Assembly: GCF_006539165.1 (NCBI RefSeq)
Contig: NZ_BJMM01000017.1
Coordinates: forward strand, 1 to 64,000
Length of the DNA stretch: 64,000 bases
DNA from: Streptomyces cacaoi
GTDB taxonomy: Bacteria > Actinomycetota > Actinomycetes > Streptomycetales > Streptomycetaceae
Direction: 5' to 3'
Part shown: positions 48,999 through 57,334 of the stretch, in pieces
How positions within the stretch are numbered: the stretch's first letter is position 1
Layout: each line of letters begins with the position of its first letter
Position numbers and translations under genes: made by a program
The notes under the pieces: model-generated
What the model saw: only the letters and a program-made list of their open reading frames with translations
What the model was told of the DNA's origin: nothing
Databases searched by the model: none

Positions 48999-50663
48999 TC
49001 AGCTCCGGGTGAGCTTCTTGTAGGTGGCCCGGTGCGGACGCGCCGCGTCCGGCCCCAGCCGCTCGATCTTGTTCTTCTCGTACGACTCGAAGTTGCCCTC
49101 GAACCAGAACCACTTGCTGTCGCCCTCGTAGGCGAGGATGTGCGTGGCCACCCGGTCCAGGAACCAGCGGTCGTGGGAGACGACGACGGCGCAGCCGGGG
49201 AAGTCCAGCAGCGCGTTCTCCAGCGACGACAGCGTCTCGACGTCCAGGTCGTTCGTCGGCTCGTCGAGCAGCAGCAGGTTGCCGCCCTGCTTGAGGGTGA
49301 GCGCCAGGTTCAGCCGGTTGCGCTCACCACCGGAGAGCACACCGGCCGGCTTCTGCTGGTCGGGGCCCTTGAAACCGAACGCGCTCACATAGGCGCGCGA
49401 CGGCATCTCCACCTGGCCGACGTTGATGTAGTCCAGCTCGTCGGAGACGACCGCCCACAGCGTCTTCTTCGGGTCGATGTTCTCCCGCGCCTGGTCCACG
49501 TAGGAGATCTTGACCGTCTCACCGACCTTGATGCTGCCGTCGTCGGGCTGCTCCAGGCCCTGGATCATCTTGAACAGCGTCGTCTTACCCGCACCGTTCG
49601 GGCCGATCACGCCGACGATGCCGTTCCGCGGCAGCGAGAACGACAGATCGTCGATGAGGACCTTCTCGCCGAACGCCTTGTGCAGATGCTCCACCTCGAC
49701 GACGACATTGCCCAGCCGCGGCCCCGGCGGGATCTGGATCTCCTCGAAGTCCAGCTTCCGCGTCTTCTCCGCCTCGGCGGCCATCTCCTCGTAACGCGTC
49801 AGCCGCGCCCGGGACTTGGCCTGCCGCCCCTTGGCGTTGGAGCGGACCCACTCCAACTCCTCCTTGAGGCGCTTCTGCCGCTTGGCGTCCTTCTGGCCCT
49901 CGACCTTCAGACGGGACTGCTTCTTCTCCAGGTAGGTGGAGTAGTTGCCCTCGTAGCCGATGGCGCGGCCACGGTCCAGCTCCATGATCCAGCCGGCCAC
50001 GTTGTCCAGGAAGTAGCGGTCGTGGGTGATGGCCACGACGGTGCCCGGGTACTTCGCCAGGTGCTGCTCCAGCCACTGCACGGACTCGGCGTCCAGGTGG
50101 TTGGTGGGCTCGTCCAGCAGCAGCAGATCGGGCTGCTCCAGCAGCAGCTTGCACAGCGCGACCCGGCGCTTCTCACCACCGGAGAGGTTGACGACGGGCC
50201 AGTCGCCGGGCGGGCAGCCCAGCGCGTCCATGGCCTGCTCCAGCTGCGCGTCGAGATCCCAGGCGTTGAGATGGTCGAGCTGCTCCTGGAGCTTGCCCAT
50301 CTCCTCCATCAGCTCGTCGGTGTAGTCGGTCGCCATCTGCTCGGCGATCTCGTTGTACCGGTCGACCTTCTGCTTGGTCTCCGCCACACCGTCCTGGACG
50401 TTCTCCAGCACGGTCTTCGACTCGTCCAGCGGCGGCTCCTGGAGCAGGATGCCCACGCTGTAACCGGGGGTGAGCATGGCCTCACCGTTCGAGGGCTGCT
50501 CCAGCCCGGCCATGATCTTCAGGACGGTGGACTTGCCCGCACCGTTCGGGCCCACGACACCGATCTTCGCGCCGGGCAGGAAGCTCAGGGTGACGTCGTC
50601 GAGGATCACCTTGTCGCCGTGCGCCTTGCGCGCTTTGCGCATGGTGTAGATGTACTCAGCCAA
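48999..50663 (-). CDS. ettA: Energy-dependent translational throttle ATPase (ABC-F)
   Basis: A 554-residue ABC-F protein with two ATPase cassettes: GPNGAGKST (about 38-46), LSGGEKRR and LLLDEPTNHLD in the first; GPNGAGKTT (about 345-353), LSGGERNR and LLLDEPTNDLD in the second. The linker (KKQSRLKVEGQKDAKRQKR onward) is the P-site tRNA interaction motif. EttA binds the ribosomal E site and gates entry into elongation according to ATP/ADP level. No membrane part. TTG 50663 gives the family N-terminus AEYIYTMRKARKAHG; its ribosome site is weak. Leads an operon with the thioesterase and hypothetical genes. Confidence 0.93.
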   Translation of the reverse strand: MAEYIYTMRKARKAHGDKVILDDVTLSFLPGAKIGVVGPNGAGKSTVLKIMAGLEQPSNGEAMLTPGYSVGILLQEPPLDESKTVLENVQDGVAETKQKVDRYNEIAEQMATDYTDELMEEMGKLQEQLDHLNAWDLDAQLEQAMDALGCPPGDWPVVNLSGGEKRRVALCKLLLEQPDLLLLDEPTNHLDAESVQWLEQHLAKYPGTVVAITHDRYFLDNVAGWIMELDRGRAIGYEGNYSTYLEKKQSRLKVEGQKDAKRQKRLKEELEWVRSNAKGRQAKSRARLTRYEEMAAEAEKTRKLDFEEIQIPPGPRLGNVVVEVEHLHKAFGEKVLIDDLSFSLPRNGIVGVIGPNGAGKTTLFKMIQGLEQPDDGSIKVGETVKISYVDQARENIDPKKTLWAVVSDELDYINVGQVEMPSRAYVSAFGFKGPDQQKPAGVLSGGERNRLNLALTLKQGGNLLLLDEPTNDLDVETLSSLENALLDFPGCAVVVSHDRWFLDRVATHILAYEGDSKWFWFEGNFESYEKNKIERLGPDAARPHRATYKKLTRS

Positions 50664-51009
50664 GAGAAACCGTCCGGCAGTCAGTAGGTATTCGCACGCG
50701 GTACGCCCGCCACGAACCGCGCACCTGTCACACGGCAGCACCGCGGAGTGGAAGGGCGGCTACACCGAGCGACACAGCGCGGCTCACTGCGGGCGTACCG
50801 CGTCTGGGCATACTCAACCCATCTTGCCGCACGGGGGGTCCGGGCCGGAAACGGGATCCCCTTCCCCCTCCCCTCCCCACCCCTCCCACCGCCTCCTCCA
50901 CCCCGGCGGGGTCGGCGCACCGTCGCGGTGTCGCCTCCGCCGCCGGCTGTCCGCCTCGCGGTCCGCCGTCGGGCGGGGCGGGGCGGACGTACGGCGCCTG
51001 CCCTGGGGG
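50664..51009. promoter_or_regulatory. Control region of the ettA operon, no gene
   Basis: Contains the ettA leader and promoter (minus strand) and the downstream end of the surface-protein gene. No clear -35/-10 pair or long palindrome is seen; a pyrimidine-rich patch (50860-50900) stands out. Confidence 0.4.
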
Positions 51010-52509
51010 TCAGGCCCGTCGTCTCACCAGGATCATGGTCACTCCGCCTGCGACGACGAAGCCGACCGCGATCAGGGCCATCAGATGTGTGCCGCCGCTT
51101 CCGGTCTCGGCGAGGTCCTTGCTGCTGCCCATCACCGCTTCCCCGCCGCCGACGGTGGCGGGCCGTTCACCGCCCGCGACGGCGCCGTGCGGCCCGACGC
51201 TGTCGGTCGCGGCGGACGTGGCGCAGTCGAGGACTCCGCTGAAGGTCTTCTCGTAGCCGTTGGGTCCGGCGACGGGGATCCGGTAGGGCTGGTCCTCTTC
51301 GACGGGGACCATGACGGTCCGGGTGTCGTCCTGCGGGATCTCCGCGCGCTGCCCTCCGGCACGGAGGGTGAAGGGTTCGTCGCCGTGGTTGGCCACCGTG
51401 ATGCCGACTCCGCCCTTGGCGCAGTCCTCCTCGAAGGTGGCGGCCGGAACGGGCCCCTTCGGCGCCCAGTTGACGCCGGCGGTGGCGGAGACGGTGGAGC
51501 GGCTGGAGCCGGCGAGTATCTGCGTCTGGCTCCTGCCGCGTCCCCCGGCTTGGGTGAACACACGTCCGGCCGGAATCTTGGTGGCGGCTTCTGCGGTCAG
51601 TGAGGCGCTGCCGGGATCGGAGCCCGGGGGCACGTCGAAGTACAGGCGGCTGCCGTTGTGGGCCGTGTCGGTCTCCTTTCCTTCCTTGTCGACGATCCGT
51701 ACTCCGCGGGAGACCGCGTGCGGATCGGGGGCGACGCTGACGGTGGTGGCGTTGGTCCGTACGGTGACGGGTCCGACGCGGTCTCCGTTCCTTCCGGAGA
51801 CCTCCGCCGGCCCGAGGGCGAGCGATGCCCCGGGTTCCGGCATGGACCGGGCGTTCTTGACGAGTCGGTCGGCGAGCTTCTCCGCGGCCGGATCGACGGC
51901 GGTGATCTCGGGCCGTCCGTGCCGGGCCGTGCCGTGGGCGCTGTCGCCGGTGTGGCCGCGGGCCTTGTCGTGTGTGTGGTCGTCGGGGCGCTGTGAACCG
52001 GCTTCCGCGAACCGCCAGATGGCGACCTGGGTGCCGGCGGCGGCGCTCTGCGGTGTGAGGTGTCGGGTGCCGGCCGCGTCGGCCAGCTTCTGGAGGTCGT
52101 TGACCTTCGGGTAGGAGTGTTCGAGTATCCAGCGGATCTTTCCGGCGTTGCGGTTGCCGTGGAGCGTGGAGGACTTCCAGGAGCCTTCCGCGTAACGGGT
52201 CTGGGCCTGGACGGGGTTGAGGGCGTCGAGCCCGTAGGTCTGGAGCGAGCCCCCGCCCGCGACGGTCATCTCGAAGAGTCCGGCGCTGACTTCCTGCCGT
52301 TCGCCGTCGGTGCGGATGACGGCCGGGCCGTGTGTGGTGAGTCCGACGAGCGTGGCCTGGGCCCCGCCGTACTGCTCGACCGTTCCGTCGGGCCGGCCGC
52401 CGGCCTGGGCCGGGCTCGCCAGGGCCGTCATGCCCGCGGTGCACAGTCCGGCTGCCACCGCGGTGACGGCGAGGCGGTGTGCCGTGGTCCGCCCGCGTAC
52501 CAAAGTCAT
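51010..52509 (-). CDS. LAxTG-anchored TQxA (thioester) domain surface protein lacking the thioester Cys
   Basis: A 499-residue exported protein: signal peptide 1-36 (ending SPAQA-GG), thioester domain about 45-170, an extended middle with Ig-like stretches, and a sortase signal LAETG (466-470) followed by a helix and RRRA, as in class E sortase substrates. Thioester domains make a Cys-Gln bond that grabs host or mycelial surfaces. TQVA (Gln161) is present, but the Cys expected in the TY-C-hD segment is Gly93 (LQTYGLDALNP), so no bond can form. The rest of the domain (NAGKIRWILEHSYP) is well kept. No sortase gene lies in the window. GAGGGG precedes the ATG. Confidence 0.85.
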   Translation of the reverse strand: MTLVRGRTTAHRLAVTAVAAGLCTAGMTALASPAQAGGRPDGTVEQYGGAQATLVGLTTHGPAVIRTDGERQEVSAGLFEMTVAGGGSLQTYGLDALNPVQAQTRYAEGSWKSSTLHGNRNAGKIRWILEHSYPKVNDLQKLADAAGTRHLTPQSAAAGTQVAIWRFAEAGSQRPDDHTHDKARGHTGDSAHGTARHGRPEITAVDPAAEKLADRLVKNARSMPEPGASLALGPAEVSGRNGDRVGPVTVRTNATTVSVAPDPHAVSRGVRIVDKEGKETDTAHNGSRLYFDVPPGSDPGSASLTAEAATKIPAGRVFTQAGGRGRSQTQILAGSSRSTVSATAGVNWAPKGPVPAATFEEDCAKGGVGITVANHGDEPFTLRAGGQRAEIPQDDTRTVMVPVEEDQPYRIPVAGPNGYEKTFSGVLDCATSAATDSVGPHGAVAGGERPATVGGGEAVMGSSKDLAETGSGGTHLMALIAVGFVVAGGVTMILVRRRA

Positions 52510-52648
52510 CGGCTTCCCCTCTGGGCAGTGCGACCTCGCGCGCGGTCGCGGACTCTGCCGCAAAGCTCTCAACCCCCCAGGTCAGTAACGGTTCTGGATG
52601 GTAGAGAGAGGGGCGTGCGCCAGTTGCCTGGAATCCGGTCCGTGACAC

Positions 52649-52663
52649 ATTCCGACTCGGAAT
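52649..52663. promoter_or_regulatory. 15-bp perfect palindrome upstream of the surface-protein gene
   Basis: ATTCCGA-C-TCGGAAT, 140 nt upstream of the surface-protein start and 32 nt past the ssb stop. Possible operator; A/T-richer than its surroundings. Confidence 0.5.
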
Positions 52664-52694
52664 CGTTATCGCCGAATCCGGCGGACCAGGACGT

Positions 52695-53267
52695 TCACGG
52701 CGCCGTCGCCGGAAATGGAATTCCTCCCTCCGCTGTGTGTGCCGACCATGCGGGAGACTCCTGCGCCGGCGCCCCGTCCGCCCGCGCTCCGTTCGCCTGC
52801 CCTCCCGCTGGTGCCGCCGCTGCCCGGCCCGGCGGCGCGCCGGCGTCCGGCTCCGGTGGCTCCTCGTCGATGTCCGCGCCCGGTACGGGGACCAGCCCGG
52901 GTTTGGCTCCGGAGGAGCGGAGAAAGGCGGCGGTGCCGCGGGAGAGGTCGTGGCCGACCGTCTCGGCCGTCAGCTCCGCGGTGACGAAGCGCCTGCCTTC
53001 GCGTTCGCCCTCGCGGATCCGCAACCTGCCGCTGACGAGGACCGGTTCGCCGAGTGCGAGCGACGAGGCGATGTTGACGGCGAGGGCACGCCAGGCCCAC
53101 ACCGTGTAGAAGCTGGTGAAGGCGTCCGTCCAGCTGCCGCTCTGCCGGTCGAGCCGGCGAACGGTGCTGGCGAGCCGGAATCTGCTGACGGGCGCTCCGC
53201 TCGGCGCCGTCCAGTGGTCGACCTGGGTGGCCACCCGCCCGTTGACGGTCACACGCGTCTCGTACAT
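52695..53267 (-). CDS. ssbB: Single-stranded DNA-binding protein, SsbB type
   Basis: A 190-residue SSB: the OB fold runs from MYETRVTVNGRVATQVDHWT to about residue 115 (WTDAFTSFYTVWAWRALAVNIASSL, VLVSGRLRIREGEREGRRFV), followed by a Pro/Ala/Gly-rich tail. The tail does not end in the acidic DDDIPF-like tip of the essential SsbA, which fits the second Streptomyces SSB linked to chromosome segregation at sporulation. GGGGGAG lies before the ATG. Neighbour of dynB and dynA, both also sporulation-septation genes. Confidence 0.88.
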   Translation of the reverse strand: MYETRVTVNGRVATQVDHWTAPSGAPVSRFRLASTVRRLDRQSGSWTDAFTSFYTVWAWRALAVNIASSLALGEPVLVSGRLRIREGEREGRRFVTAELTAETVGHDLSRGTAAFLRSSGAKPGLVPVPGADIDEEPPEPDAGAPPGRAAAAPAGGQANGARADGAPAQESPAWSAHTAEGGIPFPATAP

Positions 53268-53364
53268 GACTCTCCCCCTTCGTCCCGTGGGTTCCGAGGT
53301 CGTCGGTGGAACCAGGGTGCGGGAGGAAGGGGGAGGTGTGGGAAAAGGGCGGGAAAACTGGGGA

Positions 53365-56300
53365 TTACTGGTGAGTTGTGGACAACTCGGCCGCTGAAAC
53401 GGGTGGTTCGGGGTCAGTGGAGTCGGCGGAGGCCGTGGATCCGGTGACAGTGGTGGAGGCGAGAGAGCCGGCGCCCGCAGTGGATGCGGTGGACGCAGAG
53501 GACGAGGGAGACGCAGGGGATGAGGCGGATGCGGTGGATGCGGAGGAGCCGAGGGCGCCTGTGGCCGACAGCGAGTCGTCGAGCGGCAGCCCGGGAACGC
53601 CCAGCGCGCCCGAGGCGATCGCGTACCGCTCCCGGACCTCCCGGTAGCGCACCAGCTCGGCGGCGACCGGCTCCAGCACCCGCTCCGCACCGCAGGCAGC
53701 GGCCAGTTCGCGGAGCGTGTGCTCGCGCTCCAGTCCGTACGCGCGCGCGGGGCCGCGTGCCGCCACCCGGCTCCCCCAGGCCAGCAGCGGTCCGCCCGCG
53801 ACGCCTGCCGCGAGAGCCGTGAGCGGCGGGGCGAACGCCGCGCCCCGGGCACCCGCCACGACGGCGGCGAGCAGCCAGACGGCGCCCGCCAGTTGGAGCG
53901 CCGCCAGCAGACCGTGCCCGGCCAGGACGGCGAAGAGCCACGGCGGACGCGGCGGACGCTTCCGCTCCGCGCTCCCGTGCTCGCCGGCACGCTCCCCCTC
54001 CGCCCCGGCCACGGGCGACGGCTCGGCACCGGCCACACCTGCCTCGCCGATCCCGGCACCCCGGCCGCCCCCGCCCGCTGCCACGGTCACGCCATCCGCA
54101 TCGTCGCGGCCGTCGACGCCACGCACGCTGCCCGTACCGCTCGTACTGCCTGTACCGACGCCGCCGTCGGCAGCTCCGGTCCCGGCAGCCGCGCCGGGCT
54201 CGGCCACGGCCGGGGCGCCCGGCGCCGCAGCCGAGGCAACAGGAGTGACGGGTGCGGCAGATGCGGTGGTTGCCGTCGGCCCGGCGGCCGCCGCCGTGGG
54301 TGCGGCAGGTGCGGCTTCGGCATCAGGAGCGGCAGGGGACGAGCCTTCGCCGGGGACGGAGGCGATGACCTCGTCCAGGGCTTCCGGCAGGCCCGCCGCG
54401 CCCCGCCGGGCGGTCTCGCGGACGGTGCGGGCCCATGCCTGCGGCAGTCCGTGGGCCGCCGCGTCGGAGAGTTCCCGCACCGCCTGGGCCACCACCGGGC
54501 GTGCAGCACAGGACTGTTGGAGGGTGGTGCGCTGCCGGGTGCCGGCGGCGGCGCCGTCCGTACCGGAGGAGGGCGCTCCGGTGATGCCCGCAGGTACCGG
54601 GGTGCTCACGGTGAGGGTGCCGGGTTCGGTGCGGGCGAGCAGGCGGCGCAGCGCGGCGGAGCCGAGGGTGGCGGGCCCGGCCGTCTGGATCCGCGCGGTG
54701 TCGGGCACGTTGCCGGGCCCCGGCCGGGCCGCGTACCAGCGCAGGAGCCGCATCCAGGGGGTGCTGGTGAGGTGTTCGGCCTGGCGCAGCCAGGCGCGTT
54801 CGGCGGCCTGCCCGGCGGCGGCTGCCCCGACGGCGACGGCAAGGTGGTGTTCGAAGTCGCCGCGGGCTTCTTCGGTGAGGCCGGCGGGTGAACCGCTGGT
54901 TCCGGGCGCGGGGTCGCTGTAGACGGGGCGGAGGCGTTCCATGGCGCCGTCGAGGTCGGCCCCGAGCCGCAGGACGGCGGCGTGCCGGGCGGCGACGAAC
55001 GTCCCGAGTTCCTCCCGCAGGAAGCCCAGCCCGTCCCCGGTCAGCGCGGAGGCGGCCAGGACGACGGCGCCGGGTTCGCCGTGCTCGCCGAGCGCCATGC
55101 CGTCCTCGTCGAGGAGTCTGCGCAGGTCGTCGAGGACGGCGTCGACGGCGTCGCGGGCGAGCCGGTCGGTCTGGTTGAGGACGACGAAGGTGACCTCGGC
55201 GTGCCCGGCGAGGCGGCGCAGATACCGCTCGTGCAGGACGGCGTCGGCGTACTTCTCCGGGTCGACGACCCATACGACGGCGTCGACCTTCTCCAGGATC
55301 CGGTCGGCGGTCTCGCGGTGTTCCGTGGCGACGGAGTCGTGGTCGGGGAGGTCGATGAGGACGAGGCCGTCGAGGTCGGCGGACTCGGGATCCGGGGCGT
55401 GGTGGCGGGCGTGTCCGGGTACGCCGAGCCGGTCGAGGAGTCTGCCGGATGCGCGTCCCGCCTCGGCGCCCCAGGTGCAGGCGACGGGCAGCGCCGTGGT
55501 GGGGCGGCGCACCCCGGCCTCGGACAGCTGGGTACCGGCGAGGGCGTTGAAGAGGGTGGATTTGCCGCTGCCGGTGGCTCCCGCGAGGGCGACGGTCGTG
55601 CAGGAACGGGACAGGGCCCGGCGGGCGGCAGCCGAGTCGAGGACGCGCCCCGCCTCGCCCAGGACCCGGGTGTCGAGCCGGGTGCGGGACAGGCCGATCA
55701 GCTCGCGCAGCGCACCGAGGCGCTGCCGCAGTTCCTCCTCCTGTGCGGCGGCGCGCGGCGGAAGCGGAGGCGCCGCGTCGATCTCGGGTACGCCGGTGCC
55801 GTCCGTCACCCCGGGCTGCGCGTACGGGCCGACCGTGGCCCGCTCGCCGGACCGGCCGCCGTCCGCGAGCGAGTCGCCGTGCCCCTCGGCCCGGCCGCAC
55901 GCGTCGACCGTGCCCTGGCTGTCGTCGGCTCCGGGCACACCGGTCCTTTCCATGACAGGGGCGGCATCGTGGGCGGTGACCGCTTCCGCGTGGTGGCCCG
56001 GTGCGGGAGGCGGTTCGGCGGCGGCGCACCGGGAGGTGGCAGTGGCCGGACCGGCGGTCTGCTCCGCGATGTTGCGGGCCTCAGCGGAGGGCGTTGTTCC
56101 GGACGGTCCGGAGGTCAGGTCCGCGCCCTGGCCGGAGACGGAGCCGGAACCGGTGCCGGGCCGGGCCGTCCCGGCGTCCGTCGCGCGCGCCGCACCGGAG
56201 GCGCCGGGTCCGTATGCCTCGGCCGGACGGCCCGTCGGCGTGCCAGGAGCGGGCGGCACACCGGTCGCCTGCGGTGTGCCGGGAGTGCGCGGTGTGCCGC

Positions 56301-57330
56301 TCGCATGCGGCCTGCCGGGAGCGGGCGGTGAGCCGTCGGCCCGCACCGAACCGGTGGTCTGCGCCGAGTTGTCGGCCTGTGCCGAACTGGTGGCCTGCGA
56401 TGAGCTGGTGACCCGCGCTGAGTCGAGCCTCTGCGCCGGGCCTCGGGCGTGCGCCGAGCCCGCGACTGCCGCGATGTCCTGGGCGCTGCCGGTCTCCCCG
56501 GCTTCCCGGACCGCCCGCACTCCCCCGGCCCGCTCGGCTCCCCCGTCTCCACCGGATTCCCTGACCGTCCCGGCCCGATCGGCTCCCCCGGCTTCCCTGT
56601 CGCCCCCGATGCCCACAACTCCCTCGACACGTCCGGCCTCCCGGGAGTCTCTGACCTGCCGGAGGATGCCGGCGGGCGGCTGCGGGACGTCGGTGACCGG
56701 CTGGTGCGGCAGGGCCGTCTCCGTCTCGTGACCGGCGGGTGCTTCGGGGCGGGCCCGGCGGGCGATCAGGCCGTCGTCCCACGGGTGTTCGGACGAACCG
56801 GAGGGGGCGGCGTGGCCGGACGGGTCTCCGGGACGGTCGTCGTCGCGCTCGCTGCCGCGGTCCGCCGACTGCGGTGCGTCCCCGTGACGGCCGTCCGCCC
56901 GGCCCGCGGGGGCTGCGGGAGTCGGGGGGCCGGTCTCCCGAGCGGTGGTGCCGGGAGCGTCCGGGGTACCGGCGTCGCGGCAGGCGTCGCCCGCGCCGGT
57001 CTCGGCGGTGTCCGGGTGCGAACCGTCGGCGGCCTGCCCGCAGGGGGTCGGGCCGTGAGGGACCTGACCGTGAGCCGAGCCGTGAGGGGCGGACCCGTCA
57101 GGAGCCGAGCCGTCAGGAGCCGAGCCGTCAGGTGCGGGAGCGTCAGCGGCGGGTCCATGAGGACGCGTCCCGGCAGGGGACGGTCCAGCGGAGGGCGGCC
57201 CGGAGGTCGAGGGGCGGCCGGGCGGGGAGGCCGGGCCGTGGGGCTGCGGAGGGTCCGGGAGTGCGGCCGCGCGCGGGTGTGTGCGCTGCCTGCGGGTGTC
57301 GTCGGGGTCGTGGTCGTGTGGGGCCGACAC
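53365..57330 (-). CDS. dynB: Dynamin-like GTPase DynB, membrane-anchored, with giant disordered N-terminus
   Basis: A 1321-residue protein. Residues 1 to about 540 are low complexity (repeats such as APDGS, GTPxTPGTP, SAQ-type), coded by tandem DNA repeats. The GTPase follows: P-loop GATGSGKST (about 582), G3 DLPDHDS, G4 NQTD, then helical stalk regions, a second Ala/Pro-rich linker, and a two-helix membrane hairpin (about 1132-1185, WLFAVLAGHGLLAALQL onward) near the C-terminus, ending in a Ser/Thr/Ala tail. In S. venezuelae DynA and DynB stabilise FtsZ rings in sporulation septa. GTG with GAGAGGTGA upstream, 4 nt after dynA. Confidence 0.82.
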   Translation of the reverse strand: MSAPHDHDPDDTRRQRTHPRAAALPDPPQPHGPASPPGRPSTSGPPSAGPSPAGTRPHGPAADAPAPDGSAPDGSAPDGSAPHGSAHGQVPHGPTPCGQAADGSHPDTAETGAGDACRDAGTPDAPGTTARETGPPTPAAPAGRADGRHGDAPQSADRGSERDDDRPGDPSGHAAPSGSSEHPWDDGLIARRARPEAPAGHETETALPHQPVTDVPQPPAGILRQVRDSREAGRVEGVVGIGGDREAGGADRAGTVRESGGDGGAERAGGVRAVREAGETGSAQDIAAVAGSAHARGPAQRLDSARVTSSSQATSSAQADNSAQTTGSVRADGSPPAPGRPHASGTPRTPGTPQATGVPPAPGTPTGRPAEAYGPGASGAARATDAGTARPGTGSGSVSGQGADLTSGPSGTTPSAEARNIAEQTAGPATATSRCAAAEPPPAPGHHAEAVTAHDAAPVMERTGVPGADDSQGTVDACGRAEGHGDSLADGGRSGERATVGPYAQPGVTDGTGVPEIDAAPPLPPRAAAQEEELRQRLGALRELIGLSRTRLDTRVLGEAGRVLDSAAARRALSRSCTTVALAGATGSGKSTLFNALAGTQLSEAGVRRPTTALPVACTWGAEAGRASGRLLDRLGVPGHARHHAPDPESADLDGLVLIDLPDHDSVATEHRETADRILEKVDAVVWVVDPEKYADAVLHERYLRRLAGHAEVTFVVLNQTDRLARDAVDAVLDDLRRLLDEDGMALGEHGEPGAVVLAASALTGDGLGFLREELGTFVAARHAAVLRLGADLDGAMERLRPVYSDPAPGTSGSPAGLTEEARGDFEHHLAVAVGAAAAGQAAERAWLRQAEHLTSTPWMRLLRWYAARPGPGNVPDTARIQTAGPATLGSAALRRLLARTEPGTLTVSTPVPAGITGAPSSGTDGAAAGTRQRTTLQQSCAARPVVAQAVRELSDAAAHGLPQAWARTVRETARRGAAGLPEALDEVIASVPGEGSSPAAPDAEAAPAAPTAAAAGPTATTASAAPVTPVASAAAPGAPAVAEPGAAAGTGAADGGVGTGSTSGTGSVRGVDGRDDADGVTVAAGGGGRGAGIGEAGVAGAEPSPVAGAEGERAGEHGSAERKRPPRPPWLFAVLAGHGLLAALQLAGAVWLLAAVVAGARGAAFAPPLTALAAGVAGGPLLAWGSRVAARGPARAYGLEREHTLRELAAACGAERVLEPVAAELVRYREVRERYAIASGALGVPGLPLDDSLSATGALGSSASTASASSPASPSSSASTASTAGAGSLASTTVTGSTASADSTDPEPPVSAAELSTTHQ

Positions 57331-57334
57331 GGGC

